A stretch of 64,000 bases of DNA from positions 1,736,001-1,800,000 of the forward strand of contig NZ_CP096205.1 in the NCBI RefSeq assembly GCF_023195775.1. Direction: 5' to 3'. Shown one piece after another: positions 18,010 to 27,963 of this stretch; position 1 is the first letter of the stretch; every line of letters begins with the position of its first letter. This DNA is from Flavobacterium azooxidireducens (GTDB taxonomy: Bacteria; Bacteroidota; Bacteroidia; Flavobacteriales; Flavobacteriaceae). The notes under the pieces were generated by a model. That model had not been told where the DNA came from. It saw only the letters and a list, made by a program, of their open reading frames with translations, and did no database searches. Position numbers and translations under genes: made by a program.

Positions 18010-19698
18010 ATGCGTTGGACAATCAAACCCGAGCCGGAACCTCATTTGGTTTCGCAATTAGCTTCAGAACTCAATATAAGCGAACTGGTAGCTTCACTTT
18101 TAATACAAAGAGGAATTTCTACCTTTGAACAAGCGAAACAGTTTTTCAGACCTACATTAGATGATTTGCACGATCCGTATTTGATGAAAGATATGGACAA
18201 AGCCGTTCATCGGATAGAGAAAGCCATTTCTGATCAAGAAAATATTCTAGTTTTTGGTGATTATGATGTGGATGGAACAACGGCTGTTTCATTGGTTTCT
18301 TCCTATTTAAAAACGATTTATCCTAATATTGCAACCTATATTCCGGATCGCTATGATGAAGGTTATGGTATTTCATATAAAGGAATTGACTTTGCCGACG
18401 ACAATGGTTTTTCATTGATTATTGCCTTAGATTGCGGAATAAAATCAATCGATCACGTGGCGTATGCGAAGGAAAAAAATATTGATTTCATCATTTGTGA
18501 TCACCACAGACCTGGTGAAAATTTACCCGAAGCCATTGCCGTTTTAGACCCAAAAAGAAATGATTGTTTTTATCCGTATGATGAACTTTGCGGATGCGGA
18601 GTTGGTTTTAAATTGATTCAAGCCTTAGCACAAAATAACGGCGATTCAATTGATGATTTGATTCCGTATTTAGATTTAGTTGCCACAGCGATTGCAGCAG
18701 ATATTGTTCCGATGACGGGTGAAAATCGCATCTTAGCCAAATTTGGTTTGGAAGTGATTAATGCAAATCCACGACCCGGAATTAAAGCGTTGATTCAAAA
18801 TGTAAAGAAAAAAGTTCTCACGATTACTGATGTCGTTTTTATCATTGCTCCCCGAATTAATGCGGCCGGAAGAATTAAGCACGGCAATCACGCGGTGGAA
18901 TTATTGACTGAATTTAACTTAGAACAAGCACAACAATTTGCTTCAGAAATTGAAGGATATAATGTAGACCGAAAAGATTTAGATAAAAAAATTACTATTG
19001 AAGCACTTGCTCAAATTGAAGATAATAATGAGAAAGAAAAATTTACAACCGTTGTTTATAATGAAAATTGGCATAAAGGTGTAATTGGAATTGTGGCTTC
19101 GCGGTTAACGGAAACGTATTACAGACCGACTTTAGTTTTTACGAAAAGTGGCGATAAATTAGCGGCTTCGGCTCGTTCTGTTAAAGATTTTGATGTTTAC
19201 AATGCCTTAGAAAAATGTTCGGAACATTTGGAACAATTTGGCGGACATATGTATGCCGCCGGAATGACGTTGAAAGAAGAAAATTATCTAAAATTTAAAG
19301 AAGCGTTTGAAAAAGTAGTTCAGGAGACGATTCATCCTGATTTGTTAATTCCTGAAATTTTAATTGATGCTGAAATGGATTTGACCGATATCAATCCGAA
19401 ATTAATTCGTCTTTTGAATCAATTTGAACCTTTTGGCCCTGAAAATATGACGCCGGTTTTTGTGGCAAAAAATGTCGTGGATACCGGTTACGGAAAAGCC
19501 ATCGGTCAGCAAGAAGAACATTTGAAATTATTCGTAAAACAAACTAATTCTGAAGGTTTTGGCGTAATTGGTTTTGGTTTAGGAAAAAAATTAGAATTAA
19601 CCCAAAATCATCAACCGTTTGAAATTGCTTTTTGCATTGATGAGAATGAATTTAACGGAAATGTTACGGTACAATTAAGAGCGAAAGATATTCGTTAG
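18010..19698 (+). CDS. recJ: Single-stranded-DNA 5'-3' exonuclease RecJ
   Basis: 562 aa, normal length. DHH phosphoesterase motifs: VFGDYDVDGTTAVSL (about 79-93), ALDCGIKSIDHV, and ICDHHRPGE (DHH). The DHHA1 region GVIGIVASRL..RPTLVF and ARSVKDFDVYNALEKC, GGHMYAAGMTL follow, then the C-terminal OB-like domain (FEPFGPENMTPVF). It degrades ssDNA 5' to 3' in RecF-pathway recombination, mismatch and base-excision repair. It starts 21 nt after the OsmC gene and its stop overlaps that of convergent lpxH by 4 nt. Confidence 0.97.
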   Translation: MRWTIKPEPEPHLVSQLASELNISELVASLLIQRGISTFEQAKQFFRPTLDDLHDPYLMKDMDKAVHRIEKAISDQENILVFGDYDVDGTTAVSLVSSYLKTIYPNIATYIPDRYDEGYGISYKGIDFADDNGFSLIIALDCGIKSIDHVAYAKEKNIDFIICDHHRPGENLPEAIAVLDPKRNDCFYPYDELCGCGVGFKLIQALAQNNGDSIDDLIPYLDLVATAIAADIVPMTGENRILAKFGLEVINANPRPGIKALIQNVKKKVLTITDVVFIIAPRINAAGRIKHGNHAVELLTEFNLEQAQQFASEIEGYNVDRKDLDKKITIEALAQIEDNNEKEKFTTVVYNENWHKGVIGIVASRLTETYYRPTLVFTKSGDKLAASARSVKDFDVYNALEKCSEHLEQFGGHMYAAGMTLKEENYLKFKEAFEKVVQETIHPDLLIPEILIDAEMDLTDINPKLIRLLNQFEPFGPENMTPVFVAKNVVDTGYGKAIGQQEEHLKLFVKQTNSEGFGVIGFGLGKKLELTQNHQPFEIAFCIDENEFNGNVTVQLRAKDIR

Positions 19699-20441
19699 TG
19701 TTTGAATTCTTTCAGCTCAAATTTTTCTCCATCAAAAACACCATACGTAAAATAGCCAATCCAATCGCCTAGGTTTATGTAAGTTGAATTTTCTCCAACT
19801 TCCAATTGCATAGGTAAATGACGGTGTCCAAAAATAAAGTAATTATAATGTTTGAAAGTGAGTTTTCGTTTGGCATATTGAACTAACCATTCGTTTTCTT
19901 CTCCTAAAAATTTGACATCTTCGTCGCCGGAAATTAATTTGTTTTTTACAGATAAATATTGAGCCAGTTTCACACCAATATCCGGATGCAACCATCTGAA
20001 CAGCCATTTTGAAAACGAATTGGTAAATACTTTTTTCATTCGTTTGTAGCCTTTATCGCCAGGACCTTTTCCGTCGCCGTGACCAATTAAAAAAGTTTTT
20101 CCGTTAAACGTATATTCTTGATTATTATGAAAAACGGGAATATTTAATTCCTTTTCAAAATAATCACTCATCCATAAATCGTGATTACCCACAAAAAAAT
20201 AAATCGGAATTCCGCTGTCGCGAAGTTCGGCTAATTTTCCTAAAACACGTACAAATCCTTTTGGTACAACCGTTTTATATTCGAACCAAAAATCGAACAA
20301 ATCCCCTAATAAAAAAATTGCGGAAGCATCGTGTTTGATTTCTTCCAACCAAGCCACAAATTTTTGTTCTCTGGGAAAACTGGCTTCAGGAGTTGGAGCA
20401 CCAAAATGTTGATCAGACGCGAAATAAATTTGTGTTTTCAA
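19695..20441 (-). CDS. lpxH: UDP-2,3-diacylglucosamine diphosphatase (LpxH-like)
   Basis: 248 aa. Calcineurin-like phosphoesterase motifs in order: ASDQHFG (a variant of DxH), LGDLFDFWFEY, FVGNHDLWMSDYF, IGHGDGKGPGDKGYK and IFGHRHLP. LpxH removes UMP from UDP-2,3-diacylglucosamine in lipid A synthesis at the inner membrane. Convergent with recJ, overlapping by 4 nt. A -7 box lies at 20459-20466. Confidence 0.9.
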   Translation of the reverse strand: MKTQIYFASDQHFGAPTPEASFPREQKFVAWLEEIKHDASAIFLLGDLFDFWFEYKTVVPKGFVRVLGKLAELRDSGIPIYFFVGNHDLWMSDYFEKELNIPVFHNNQEYTFNGKTFLIGHGDGKGPGDKGYKRMKKVFTNSFSKWLFRWLHPDIGVKLAQYLSVKNKLISGDEDVKFLGEENEWLVQYAKRKLTFKHYNYFIFGHRHLPMQLEVGENSTYINLGDWIGYFTYGVFDGEKFELKEFKH

Positions 20442-20458
20442 ACTAACTATTTAATAGC

Positions 20459-20466
20459 CAAATATA
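20459..20466 (-). promoter_or_regulatory. -7 promoter box (TATATTTG) for lpxH
   Basis: TAnnTTTG on the minus strand, 18 nt upstream of the lpxH ATG. Confidence 0.5.
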
Positions 20467-20649
20467 CTAAATACTTAAAAATTAATTTTATTTTTTCTCA
20501 AAATATGCTTTTGTGAAATAACAAACATTTTAATTACTTTTTGTGAATTTTATTGTGTATCAGATAATAATCGCTCTTTCATTAAGAAATATTTAAGAAT
20601 AATTACTATTTTGGTCATTCGAGAACAACAACCTAAACTTCTTTATTTT

Positions 20650-23600
20650 ATGAAAAAAATTACTTTATTATTACTGTTGTTTTTACTGACCGGGACGATT
20701 TCTTACTCTCAAGAAAATTTTGAGGGTGGAATTCCCGCCGGATGGGCAGTATATAACAATTCGTTTGGAGCCAATTTATGGACTACCATTTCAACAGTAA
20801 CAACACCGCCTACCATTTGTGAGGGTTCAGTTTCTGCTTATGTTAACGGAAGGGAAAACATTGGCGTTGGTAACACCTCTGAAAAATGGTTAGTAACCAA
20901 TCAAGTAACCGTACCTACTAATGGACAATTGCTCTTTTCAACGCGTTCAACAATTAATGGATTTGATAACACAACATATCAAATTAGAGTTTCTACTGTT
21001 TCTCAAACCAGTGGTTTCCAAATTGTAGCTCAGTGGACTGAAGCACAATTAAATGTGATCTTCAATATTTGTGAAGAGAAGACAGTAGATCTTGCTCTAG
21101 CCGGATATGCCGGCCAAGACATTTACATTGCTTTTGTAATGTTAGTTAATCAACCAACTACAACTCCAACTGGAGATAGATGGATTCTTGACGATGTTCG
21201 TTTGGTAGAGCGATGTTTAGAACCTACAAATATTCAAGTTGGAGGAATTTCATTAGACGGAGCAACTATTACTTGGGATAACCCGGGGGGAGCTTCTCAA
21301 TTTGAAGTTGAAATTGTAGAATTTCCCAATACAGCAACCGGTTCAGGTGAAACAGTTACAGGAACTACATTTAATGCAACTGGATTGTCTGAATCAACTC
21401 AGTATCAAGTGTTTGTTAGAGCTGTTTGTGATGAAAGTAATAGTGATTGGGTTGGGCCTGCAAACTTTTTAACAACGTCTCCGGGTCAAACTTGTAATGC
21501 TCCTATACAGATAGCAACATTACCCTATTCTACAACAGACAACACATCTACATATGGTGATGATGTGAGTGGAACTCCCGGAACAGGATGTGGAAGTGAT
21601 AACGGCTTTTTAAATGGTGACGATGTTTTTTATTCGTTTACCGCTCAAAATAATGGCGTTGTAAATATTACAATGACACCTACCGGAACATATTCTGGTT
21701 TATTTGTTTATAATAGTTGTGATAATGTTGGAGTTAGTTGTATTGCTGGTGTAGCAAGCAGTGATCAAACACCAAGGGTTATAGACTTGCCAGTTACAGC
21801 TGGTCAAACATACTACATTGTTATTTCAACTTGGGCTACACCGCAGAGTGTTGCATATACGTTAACATTACAAGTAGTTAATTGCCCACCTCCTGCATCA
21901 CTTTCGGCAGACAATATTGGTCAGACCAGTGCAGAATTATCGTGGTCTAACCCAAGTGGTGCCACATCATGGGAAGTTGCTGTGCAACCTGCAGGTTCTC
22001 CAATACCAAGTGGTTCAGGTGAAACAGCAGATACAAACTCAAACTTTTTAGCAGATGGTTTAACCGAATCAACTGCTTATCAATATTATGTGAGAGCAGA
22101 TTGTGGTGACGGAACATTTAGTGCTTGGTCTGGACCATTTCTGTTTAATACAACTATTTGTGAGGCTTCTGAGCAGTGTGATTATATTTTTAGATTAACG
22201 GATGATTTCTTAGGTTGGGAAGGAGCATTTATGCAAGTTAGACAAAATGGAATTGTTGTTGCAACATTAAACCTTCCTAGCGGAACCGGACCTGTAGATG
22301 TTATAGTGCCATTATGTAATGGTTTGCCTTTTGATCTATTTTGGGTTACAAGTGGAGGATTTCCGGGAGAGGTTGGAATACAAATATTAAACGATTCAAA
22401 TCAAATAGTTCACACAACTCCAATTGGTTCAGGTGGATTAGTAGGAACGGTTTTATACACAGATTCGTTGGTAGAATGTGGTGTGCCTGAATGTTTGGCT
22501 CCCTCGGGTTTAGCAACAGTTGCGGGTCAAATATCAGATAGCTCTGCAGAGGTTCAATGGTCTGTTGTACCGGGCATAACAGAATATGAAGTAATCTGGT
22601 TGCCTTCTCCATCAACCCCACCTTCTGCATCAGACACAGGAACGCTAACTGAAGATAATCCATTTTTAATTACCGGATTAGAACCTGCTACTATTTACGA
22701 TGTATATGTTAGAGCCATTTGTGCAACAGGAACAGGAAACTGGTCAACAGCCTTAACATTTAACACAACCATTTGTCCTGTTGAAGATCAATGCAATTAT
22801 ACTTTTAGACTAACTGATGTAGGCTTTGGATGGGAAGGAGCAACAATGCAAGTTAGACAAAATGGAATTGTTGTCGCTACATTAAACCTTCCTTCAGGTA
22901 CAGGACCATTAGATGTTACTGTGCCATTATGTGACAACTTACCTTTCGACTTATTTTGGAATAACGCAGGGTTTTTTGCAAATGAAGTTGAAATAGAGAT
23001 TATTGATCCTTTTGACGAATCACTATATATAATGGAGGATGGGTCAGGAAATTTAGCTGGAACAACACTTTACAATGGCTTTGTTAGTTGTACCCCGCCA
23101 ACGTGCCCTAAACCAAATACATTAGTTGCCTCTGATTTGACTCAAACCGGAGCAACTCTAACTTGGAACGAAATTGGAACAGCAACATCATGGGAAGTAA
23201 TCATCTTGCCGGCTGGCTCTGCTGCTCCGCTTCCAACGGATACCGGAGAGATTGTTGATGAACCAACATTAACCGTATCAAATTTAGATCCAGGTACATC
23301 CTACGTGTTTTACGTTAGAGCTATTTGTGCAGAAGATGATTTGAGCAATTGGTCTGGACCAAGAGCATTTGTTACAGTAATTGTGAATGATGAATGTGAA
23401 AATGCAATTCCTATTCCGGTTAATCCGGATACTAATTGTGGACAAGTAGTGAGCGGAACAGTAATTGGAGCCACTGGCTCTTCGCAACCAAATGATTGTG
23501 AATTTAGCGGAACTGCCGATGATGATGTTTGGTTTGAATTTGTAGCGGTAACGGCCAATCATTCAATTAATTTATTGAACGCTACCGGTTCAACGGGAGA

Positions 23601-26600
23601 TTTGTATCATATTTTATATGAAGGAGATGATTGTGGGAATTTAACACAAATAAATTGTAGTGATGATAACCAAAGTGTTGCTACTAACCTAATACCCGGT
23701 CAAACTTATAAAATTAGAGTTTACACATGGCTTTCAGGGCCTCAAACTACTACATTTAATGTTTGTATAGGCACTATTCCTCCTCCAATTTCAACCAGTA
23801 CAACTCTATATACAGTTGAACAATTAGTGCAAGATATTTTATTGGATTCAACGTGTGCAACGGTATCAAATATCACTTATTCAACGGGTACTAATTTTGG
23901 ATCGACCAATGGTATTGGTTATTTTAATAAAAACAATTCTTCTTTCCAATTTGAAGAAGGTATAATCCTTACAACCGGAAATGCTGACAGAGCACCCGGG
24001 CCAAATGTACAATTTGATATTTTAAGTGATGGTGCAGAAGCACTAGACTCTTGGGGAGGAGATGCTGATTTAGATGCTGTTTTAGCTGGTCAAGGTATTA
24101 GTGGCTTCTCTCTATCAAATGCTACACTATTAGAATTTGATTTTATTCCCTTAGACCCTAATTTTAGTTTTAACTTTATTTTTGCTTCGGAAGAATATGG
24201 ACAATATCAATGTCAATATTCAGACGTCTTTGCGTTTTTACTTACAGACCTAACAACAGGAATTACTACAAATTTAGCTGTAGTTCCTGACACCAACATA
24301 CCGGTTTCAGCTACAACCATTAAAAATCAATTATATAACGATAATTGCATTTCTGAAAATGAAGAATATTTTGGTCAATATTATGGAGATCCAAATGGAT
24401 TGCCTAATCTTTCAGCTCCAACTGCTTTTAACGGATTAACAGTACCTTTAACTGCATCAGCAATTGTTGTTCCCGGAACACAGTATCATATTAAGTTAGC
24501 AATAGCAGATTTTAGCCCTAGTGATTTTTTTGGCGATGGATCTTATGATTCAGCCGTATTTATTCAAGGAGGAAGTTTTAATATTGGAAATGTAAATCTT
24601 GGAGATGACTTTTTAGTAGCGGAAGGTAATGCAATTTGCCCCGGAGATGAACAACTTTTAGATACTAGTCTTAGTCCTGATAATTATTCATTTGTATGGT
24701 CTAACCAAGATGGAGTAATCGAAGGAGAAACAGGACCTTCCTATTTAGTAACTTCACCCGGCACTTATACTGTTGAAATACAATTATTGAATTCTGAGTG
24801 TACTGGCTCTGATACTATTGTAATCGAATTTTTCGATGATTTTGAAACCGGTGAACCAAATGATTTATACTTCTGTAGTGCATCAGGATTTGGTACTTTT
24901 GATTTAACTGAAAATGATGAGCCTTTAACAGCAACTTTAGGAGATAATTATGTTATCGGTTACTATTTAACAGAAGTAGATGCAACGCTTAATCAAAACA
25001 TTATTACTAACCCAACAGCTTTCAACAACACCATAAACCCTCAAACAATTTATGTAAGAGTTTCACCGGCTATAGGAGATTGTTTTGCATTAAATAACTT
25101 CCAGTTAATCGTTGAAGATTTAACACCTCAATTTACAATAACTCCTGATTTTTCTATTTGTGAAGGAGCTATAGGAACTATTGAAGTTACTCCAATCAAT
25201 TATGATCCTAACTCTGTAACGTATACGTGGACAGTAGACACTAATCCACTACCGGATACAACAAGTTCTATTTCTGTAACAACAGCAGGTATTTATGAAG
25301 TTACTGTTGATTTTGGAGGATGTACAAATACAGCATCAACCACTGTAGCTGTTATATCTATTGAAAACTCTGTACCCACCTTCGACCCAGTAACAGCCTG
25401 TCAAGATTCAGTACTTACTTTACCAACAACATCTTTAAACGGAGTAGTTGGTCTTTGGAGCGGAACGGGCATCACACCGGAAGGAGCTGTAGACACGAGT
25501 GCAGGAGGTGAATTTACGTTTACTTTTACACCGGATGCAGAATTATTTGAGTGTGCTATAGCGGTATATTTTACAGTTAACATCACTGCCACCGTAGTAG
25601 CTACATTTGAATCATTACAAACAACTTATTGTTTGGGTGAAGAAGTAAGTGCTTTGCCAACTATATCAGACAATGGTGTGGTGGGAACATGGAACAACGG
25701 AACAATTGATACTTCTGTAGCAAGTGGAGATGAACCATTTGTATATACCTTTACACCTGATGCAGAATGTAACAATGTTACTACAGTTTCAGTAACAGTA
25801 AATGCACCAACAGCACCATTATTTGCTAACATCGCATTAACCTATTGTGAAGGAGATTCAGTAAGTGCTTTACCAACTACATCAGACAATGGAATAACAG
25901 GTGAATGGGCTAATGATACAATTGATACTTCAGCTCCAGCAGTAGATGTTCGATACACCTTTACATCAGATGCAGGTCAATGTGCGAGTAATTTCTTTAT
26001 AGATGTAACTATTACAGCAAAAATCCCATCAAATTTCAATGCAGTAAATCCGGTTTGTGTTGGACAAGAATTAACCTTGCCAACTACTTCATTAGAAGGA
26101 ACCGTAGGAACATGGAGCGGAGCCGGAATCACTTCAGAAGGCGTGGTTGACACAAGTGTTGACAACGACGCTTTAGAGGTTACCTTTAATCCAACAGGAT
26201 GTGCACATGGGCAAACAGTAACGATTCAAATCGTTGCCCGTCCGGCAGTAGATCCTGGAGTAGACCAAACGGTTTGTGCTGCCAATGGAGCATTCCCTCT
26301 TCCGTCCTTAACCAATGGAGTTTATTACTCAGGACCAAACGGAACGGGTAATGTGCTTACTACTGAAATTCCGGTTAGCAATACACCTCAAACAGTTTAT
26401 ATCTTTGCAGCAGGCACATTAGCAGGCTGTTCGTCAGAATCTAGTTTTACTGTAACTTTTATCTCGGTAGAAGCAGATGAACTAAGCGATGTAGAAGAAT
26501 GTGGTCGTTACTTCTTACCGGAAATAGCAGTTGGTAATGTTTACTATACAGGACCTAACCAAACCGGAACTCAGTTAGTTGCAGGACAAGCTGTTGAAGA

Positions 26601-26937
26601 AAGTCAAACGATTTACGTTTCAGCAGGTTCACCAAGTAGTTGTTATGATGAGACTTCGTTTGAAGTAGTAATTAACAATTGCGGCATTCAAAAAGGTATT
26701 TCACCAAACGGTGATGGACTGAATGATTTCTTTGATTTAACAGCATTTGATGTTCGAACCCTCTCTATTTATAACCGTTACGGTAAAAAAGTATACAGTA
26801 GAGGAAACTACAGCAATGAGTGGGTTGGTCAAAGCAGCGGCGGCGACGAATTACCGGATGGAACGTACTACTTTGTGATAGAATTCAATAACATTGAAGC
26901 TAAAACAGGTTGGATTTATATCAACAGAGAGCGTTAG
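20650..26937 (+). CDS. Giant T9SS type-B secreted adhesin with FnIII and choice-of-anchor-L domains
   Basis: About 2095 aa from ATG at 20650, which starts a clear signal peptide (MKKITLLLLLFLLTGTISYS). Next come a cleaved-adhesin/MAM-like region (about 20-185), fibronectin type III repeats (each with a STxYxVxVRAxC-type motif) alternating with PPC-like and two near-identical beta domains (beginning CDYIFRLTDDF and CNYTFRLTDVG), then a choice-of-anchor L domain (LYTVEQLVQDILLD to SEEYGQYQCQYSDVFAF). A series of Ig-like repeats (WSGTGIT, VGTWNNGTIDTS) follows. The C-terminal ~80 aa (GISPNGDGLNDFFDL to TGWIYINRER) is a gliding-associated type-B T9SS sorting domain. Expected at the cell surface for adhesion or gliding. 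Confidence 0.93.
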   Translation: MKKITLLLLLFLLTGTISYSQENFEGGIPAGWAVYNNSFGANLWTTISTVTTPPTICEGSVSAYVNGRENIGVGNTSEKWLVTNQVTVPTNGQLLFSTRSTINGFDNTTYQIRVSTVSQTSGFQIVAQWTEAQLNVIFNICEEKTVDLALAGYAGQDIYIAFVMLVNQPTTTPTGDRWILDDVRLVERCLEPTNIQVGGISLDGATITWDNPGGASQFEVEIVEFPNTATGSGETVTGTTFNATGLSESTQYQVFVRAVCDESNSDWVGPANFLTTSPGQTCNAPIQIATLPYSTTDNTSTYGDDVSGTPGTGCGSDNGFLNGDDVFYSFTAQNNGVVNITMTPTGTYSGLFVYNSCDNVGVSCIAGVASSDQTPRVIDLPVTAGQTYYIVISTWATPQSVAYTLTLQVVNCPPPASLSADNIGQTSAELSWSNPSGATSWEVAVQPAGSPIPSGSGETADTNSNFLADGLTESTAYQYYVRADCGDGTFSAWSGPFLFNTTICEASEQCDYIFRLTDDFLGWEGAFMQVRQNGIVVATLNLPSGTGPVDVIVPLCNGLPFDLFWVTSGGFPGEVGIQILNDSNQIVHTTPIGSGGLVGTVLYTDSLVECGVPECLAPSGLATVAGQISDSSAEVQWSVVPGITEYEVIWLPSPSTPPSASDTGTLTEDNPFLITGLEPATIYDVYVRAICATGTGNWSTALTFNTTICPVEDQCNYTFRLTDVGFGWEGATMQVRQNGIVVATLNLPSGTGPLDVTVPLCDNLPFDLFWNNAGFFANEVEIEIIDPFDESLYIMEDGSGNLAGTTLYNGFVSCTPPTCPKPNTLVASDLTQTGATLTWNEIGTATSWEVIILPAGSAAPLPTDTGEIVDEPTLTVSNLDPGTSYVFYVRAICAEDDLSNWSGPRAFVTVIVNDECENAIPIPVNPDTNCGQVVSGTVIGATGSSQPNDCEFSGTADDDVWFEFVAVTANHSINLLNATGSTGDLYHILYEGDDCGNLTQINCSDDNQSVATNLIPGQTYKIRVYTWLSGPQTTTFNVCIGTIPPPISTSTTLYTVEQLVQDILLDSTCATVSNITYSTGTNFGSTNGIGYFNKNNSSFQFEEGIILTTGNADRAPGPNVQFDILSDGAEALDSWGGDADLDAVLAGQGISGFSLSNATLLEFDFIPLDPNFSFNFIFASEEYGQYQCQYSDVFAFLLTDLTTGITTNLAVVPDTNIPVSATTIKNQLYNDNCISENEEYFGQYYGDPNGLPNLSAPTAFNGLTVPLTASAIVVPGTQYHIKLAIADFSPSDFFGDGSYDSAVFIQGGSFNIGNVNLGDDFLVAEGNAICPGDEQLLDTSLSPDNYSFVWSNQDGVIEGETGPSYLVTSPGTYTVEIQLLNSECTGSDTIVIEFFDDFETGEPNDLYFCSASGFGTFDLTENDEPLTATLGDNYVIGYYLTEVDATLNQNIITNPTAFNNTINPQTIYVRVSPAIGDCFALNNFQLIVEDLTPQFTITPDFSICEGAIGTIEVTPINYDPNSVTYTWTVDTNPLPDTTSSISVTTAGIYEVTVDFGGCTNTASTTVAVISIENSVPTFDPVTACQDSVLTLPTTSLNGVVGLWSGTGITPEGAVDTSAGGEFTFTFTPDAELFECAIAVYFTVNITATVVATFESLQTTYCLGEEVSALPTISDNGVVGTWNNGTIDTSVASGDEPFVYTFTPDAECNNVTTVSVTVNAPTAPLFANIALTYCEGDSVSALPTTSDNGITGEWANDTIDTSAPAVDVRYTFTSDAGQCASNFFIDVTITAKIPSNFNAVNPVCVGQELTLPTTSLEGTVGTWSGAGITSEGVVDTSVDNDALEVTFNPTGCAHGQTVTIQIVARPAVDPGVDQTVCAANGAFPLPSLTNGVYYSGPNGTGNVLTTEIPVSNTPQTVYIFAAGTLAGCSSESSFTVTFISVEADELSDVEECGRYFLPEIAVGNVYYTGPNQTGTQLVAGQAVEESQTIYVSAGSPSSCYDETSFEVVINNCGIQKGISPNGDGLNDFFDLTAFDVRTLSIYNRYGKKVYSRGNYSNEWVGQSSGGDELPDGTYYFVIEFNNIEAKTGWIYINRER

Positions 26938-26949
26938 TAGATATACATA

Positions 26950-26982
26950 ACTCACCATTACTAAAGAAAAGTAATGGTGAGT
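26950..26982 (+). terminator. Strong hairpin between the adhesin and PorP/SprF genes
   Basis: Perfect 13-bp stem (26950-26962 with 26970-26982), 7-nt A-rich loop, then TTT and an A-run. It may be a terminator or partial attenuator setting adhesin versus partner levels. Confidence 0.7.
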
Positions 26983-27007
26983 TTTAAAAAATAAACCCTA
27001 TAAAGAA

Positions 27008-27943
27008 ATGAAAAAAATATATTTTGCAACATTGATCGCCGCGATCAGTTTCTTAGAAACCAAAGCCCAGCAAGATCCACATTATACACAGTACATGTAT
27101 AATATGAACGTAATTAACCCTGCTTATGCAGGAAGTAAAGAAAACCTATCCTTTGGATTACTTTACAGAAAACAATGGGTAGATATTGAAGATTCTCCTA
27201 CCACAGCCACCTTTTCCGGTCACATGCCAGTGGGAAGAAACGTTGGATTAGGATTGAGTGTGATTTCCGATAAAATTGGACCCGTAGAAGAGAACAATGC
27301 GTATGCCGACTTCTCATATACACTTAACTTAGGAGGCGAACACAAATTAGCTTTTGGATTAAAAGGAGGACTTACCTTTCATAAAGTAGGTCTTTTTGAT
27401 CAAATTGGAAACGGAAATGTTCCAGATCCAAACGATCCGGCATTTAGTGAAAACGTGAGCAACACCTATTTAAACATTGGTTCAGGTATATTTTATTATA
27501 CCGATAAATATTATGTAGCTTTTTCGGTGCCAAACATGCTAAAATCAAAACACTTAGATTTAAGAGATAACGGAGAAGAAAGACAATTTGGTTCAGAAGT
27601 ATCCCACTACTTTTTAACAGCAGGATACGTGTTTGATTTAAGTCCAAACACAAAATTCAAGCCTTTTGCGATGTTAAAGTCAGCCTTTAATGCACCAACT
27701 TCACTAGATGTATCAACCAACTTTTTGTTTTTCGAGAAGTTTGAAATTGGAGCCACTTATCGTTTAGAAGACAGTTTTGGAGCCATGGTTAACTATGCCA
27801 TTTCACCAAATCTTCGTATTGGATATGCGTATGATCATATCGTATCGGATTTAAATATTACCACCCCTTCTTCGCACGAGTTTTTCTTGTTGTTTGATGT
27901 AAACTTCCCGAAGAAAGTATCCCGTTCACCACGATTTTTCTAA
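27008..27943 (+). CDS. PorP/SprF-family type IX secretion membrane protein
   Basis: 311 aa. Signal peptide (about 1-20) then the family N-terminus QQDPHYTQYMYNMNVINPAYAGS, followed by an outer-membrane beta-barrel (alternating Gly/aromatic strands such as AFGLKGGLTFHKVG and LRIGYAYDHIVSDLN). In F. johnsoniae, SprF is needed for surface delivery of the type-B-CTD adhesin SprB encoded beside it. By analogy this protein is probably the dedicated partner for the giant adhesin upstream. Confidence 0.92.
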   Translation: MKKIYFATLIAAISFLETKAQQDPHYTQYMYNMNVINPAYAGSKENLSFGLLYRKQWVDIEDSPTTATFSGHMPVGRNVGLGLSVISDKIGPVEENNAYADFSYTLNLGGEHKLAFGLKGGLTFHKVGLFDQIGNGNVPDPNDPAFSENVSNTYLNIGSGIFYYTDKYYVAFSVPNMLKSKHLDLRDNGEERQFGSEVSHYFLTAGYVFDLSPNTKFKPFAMLKSAFNAPTSLDVSTNFLFFEKFEIGATYRLEDSFGAMVNYAISPNLRIGYAYDHIVSDLNITTPSSHEFFLLFDVNFPKKVSRSPRFF

Positions 27944-27963
27944 CCTAAAAAGCAATTCAAACG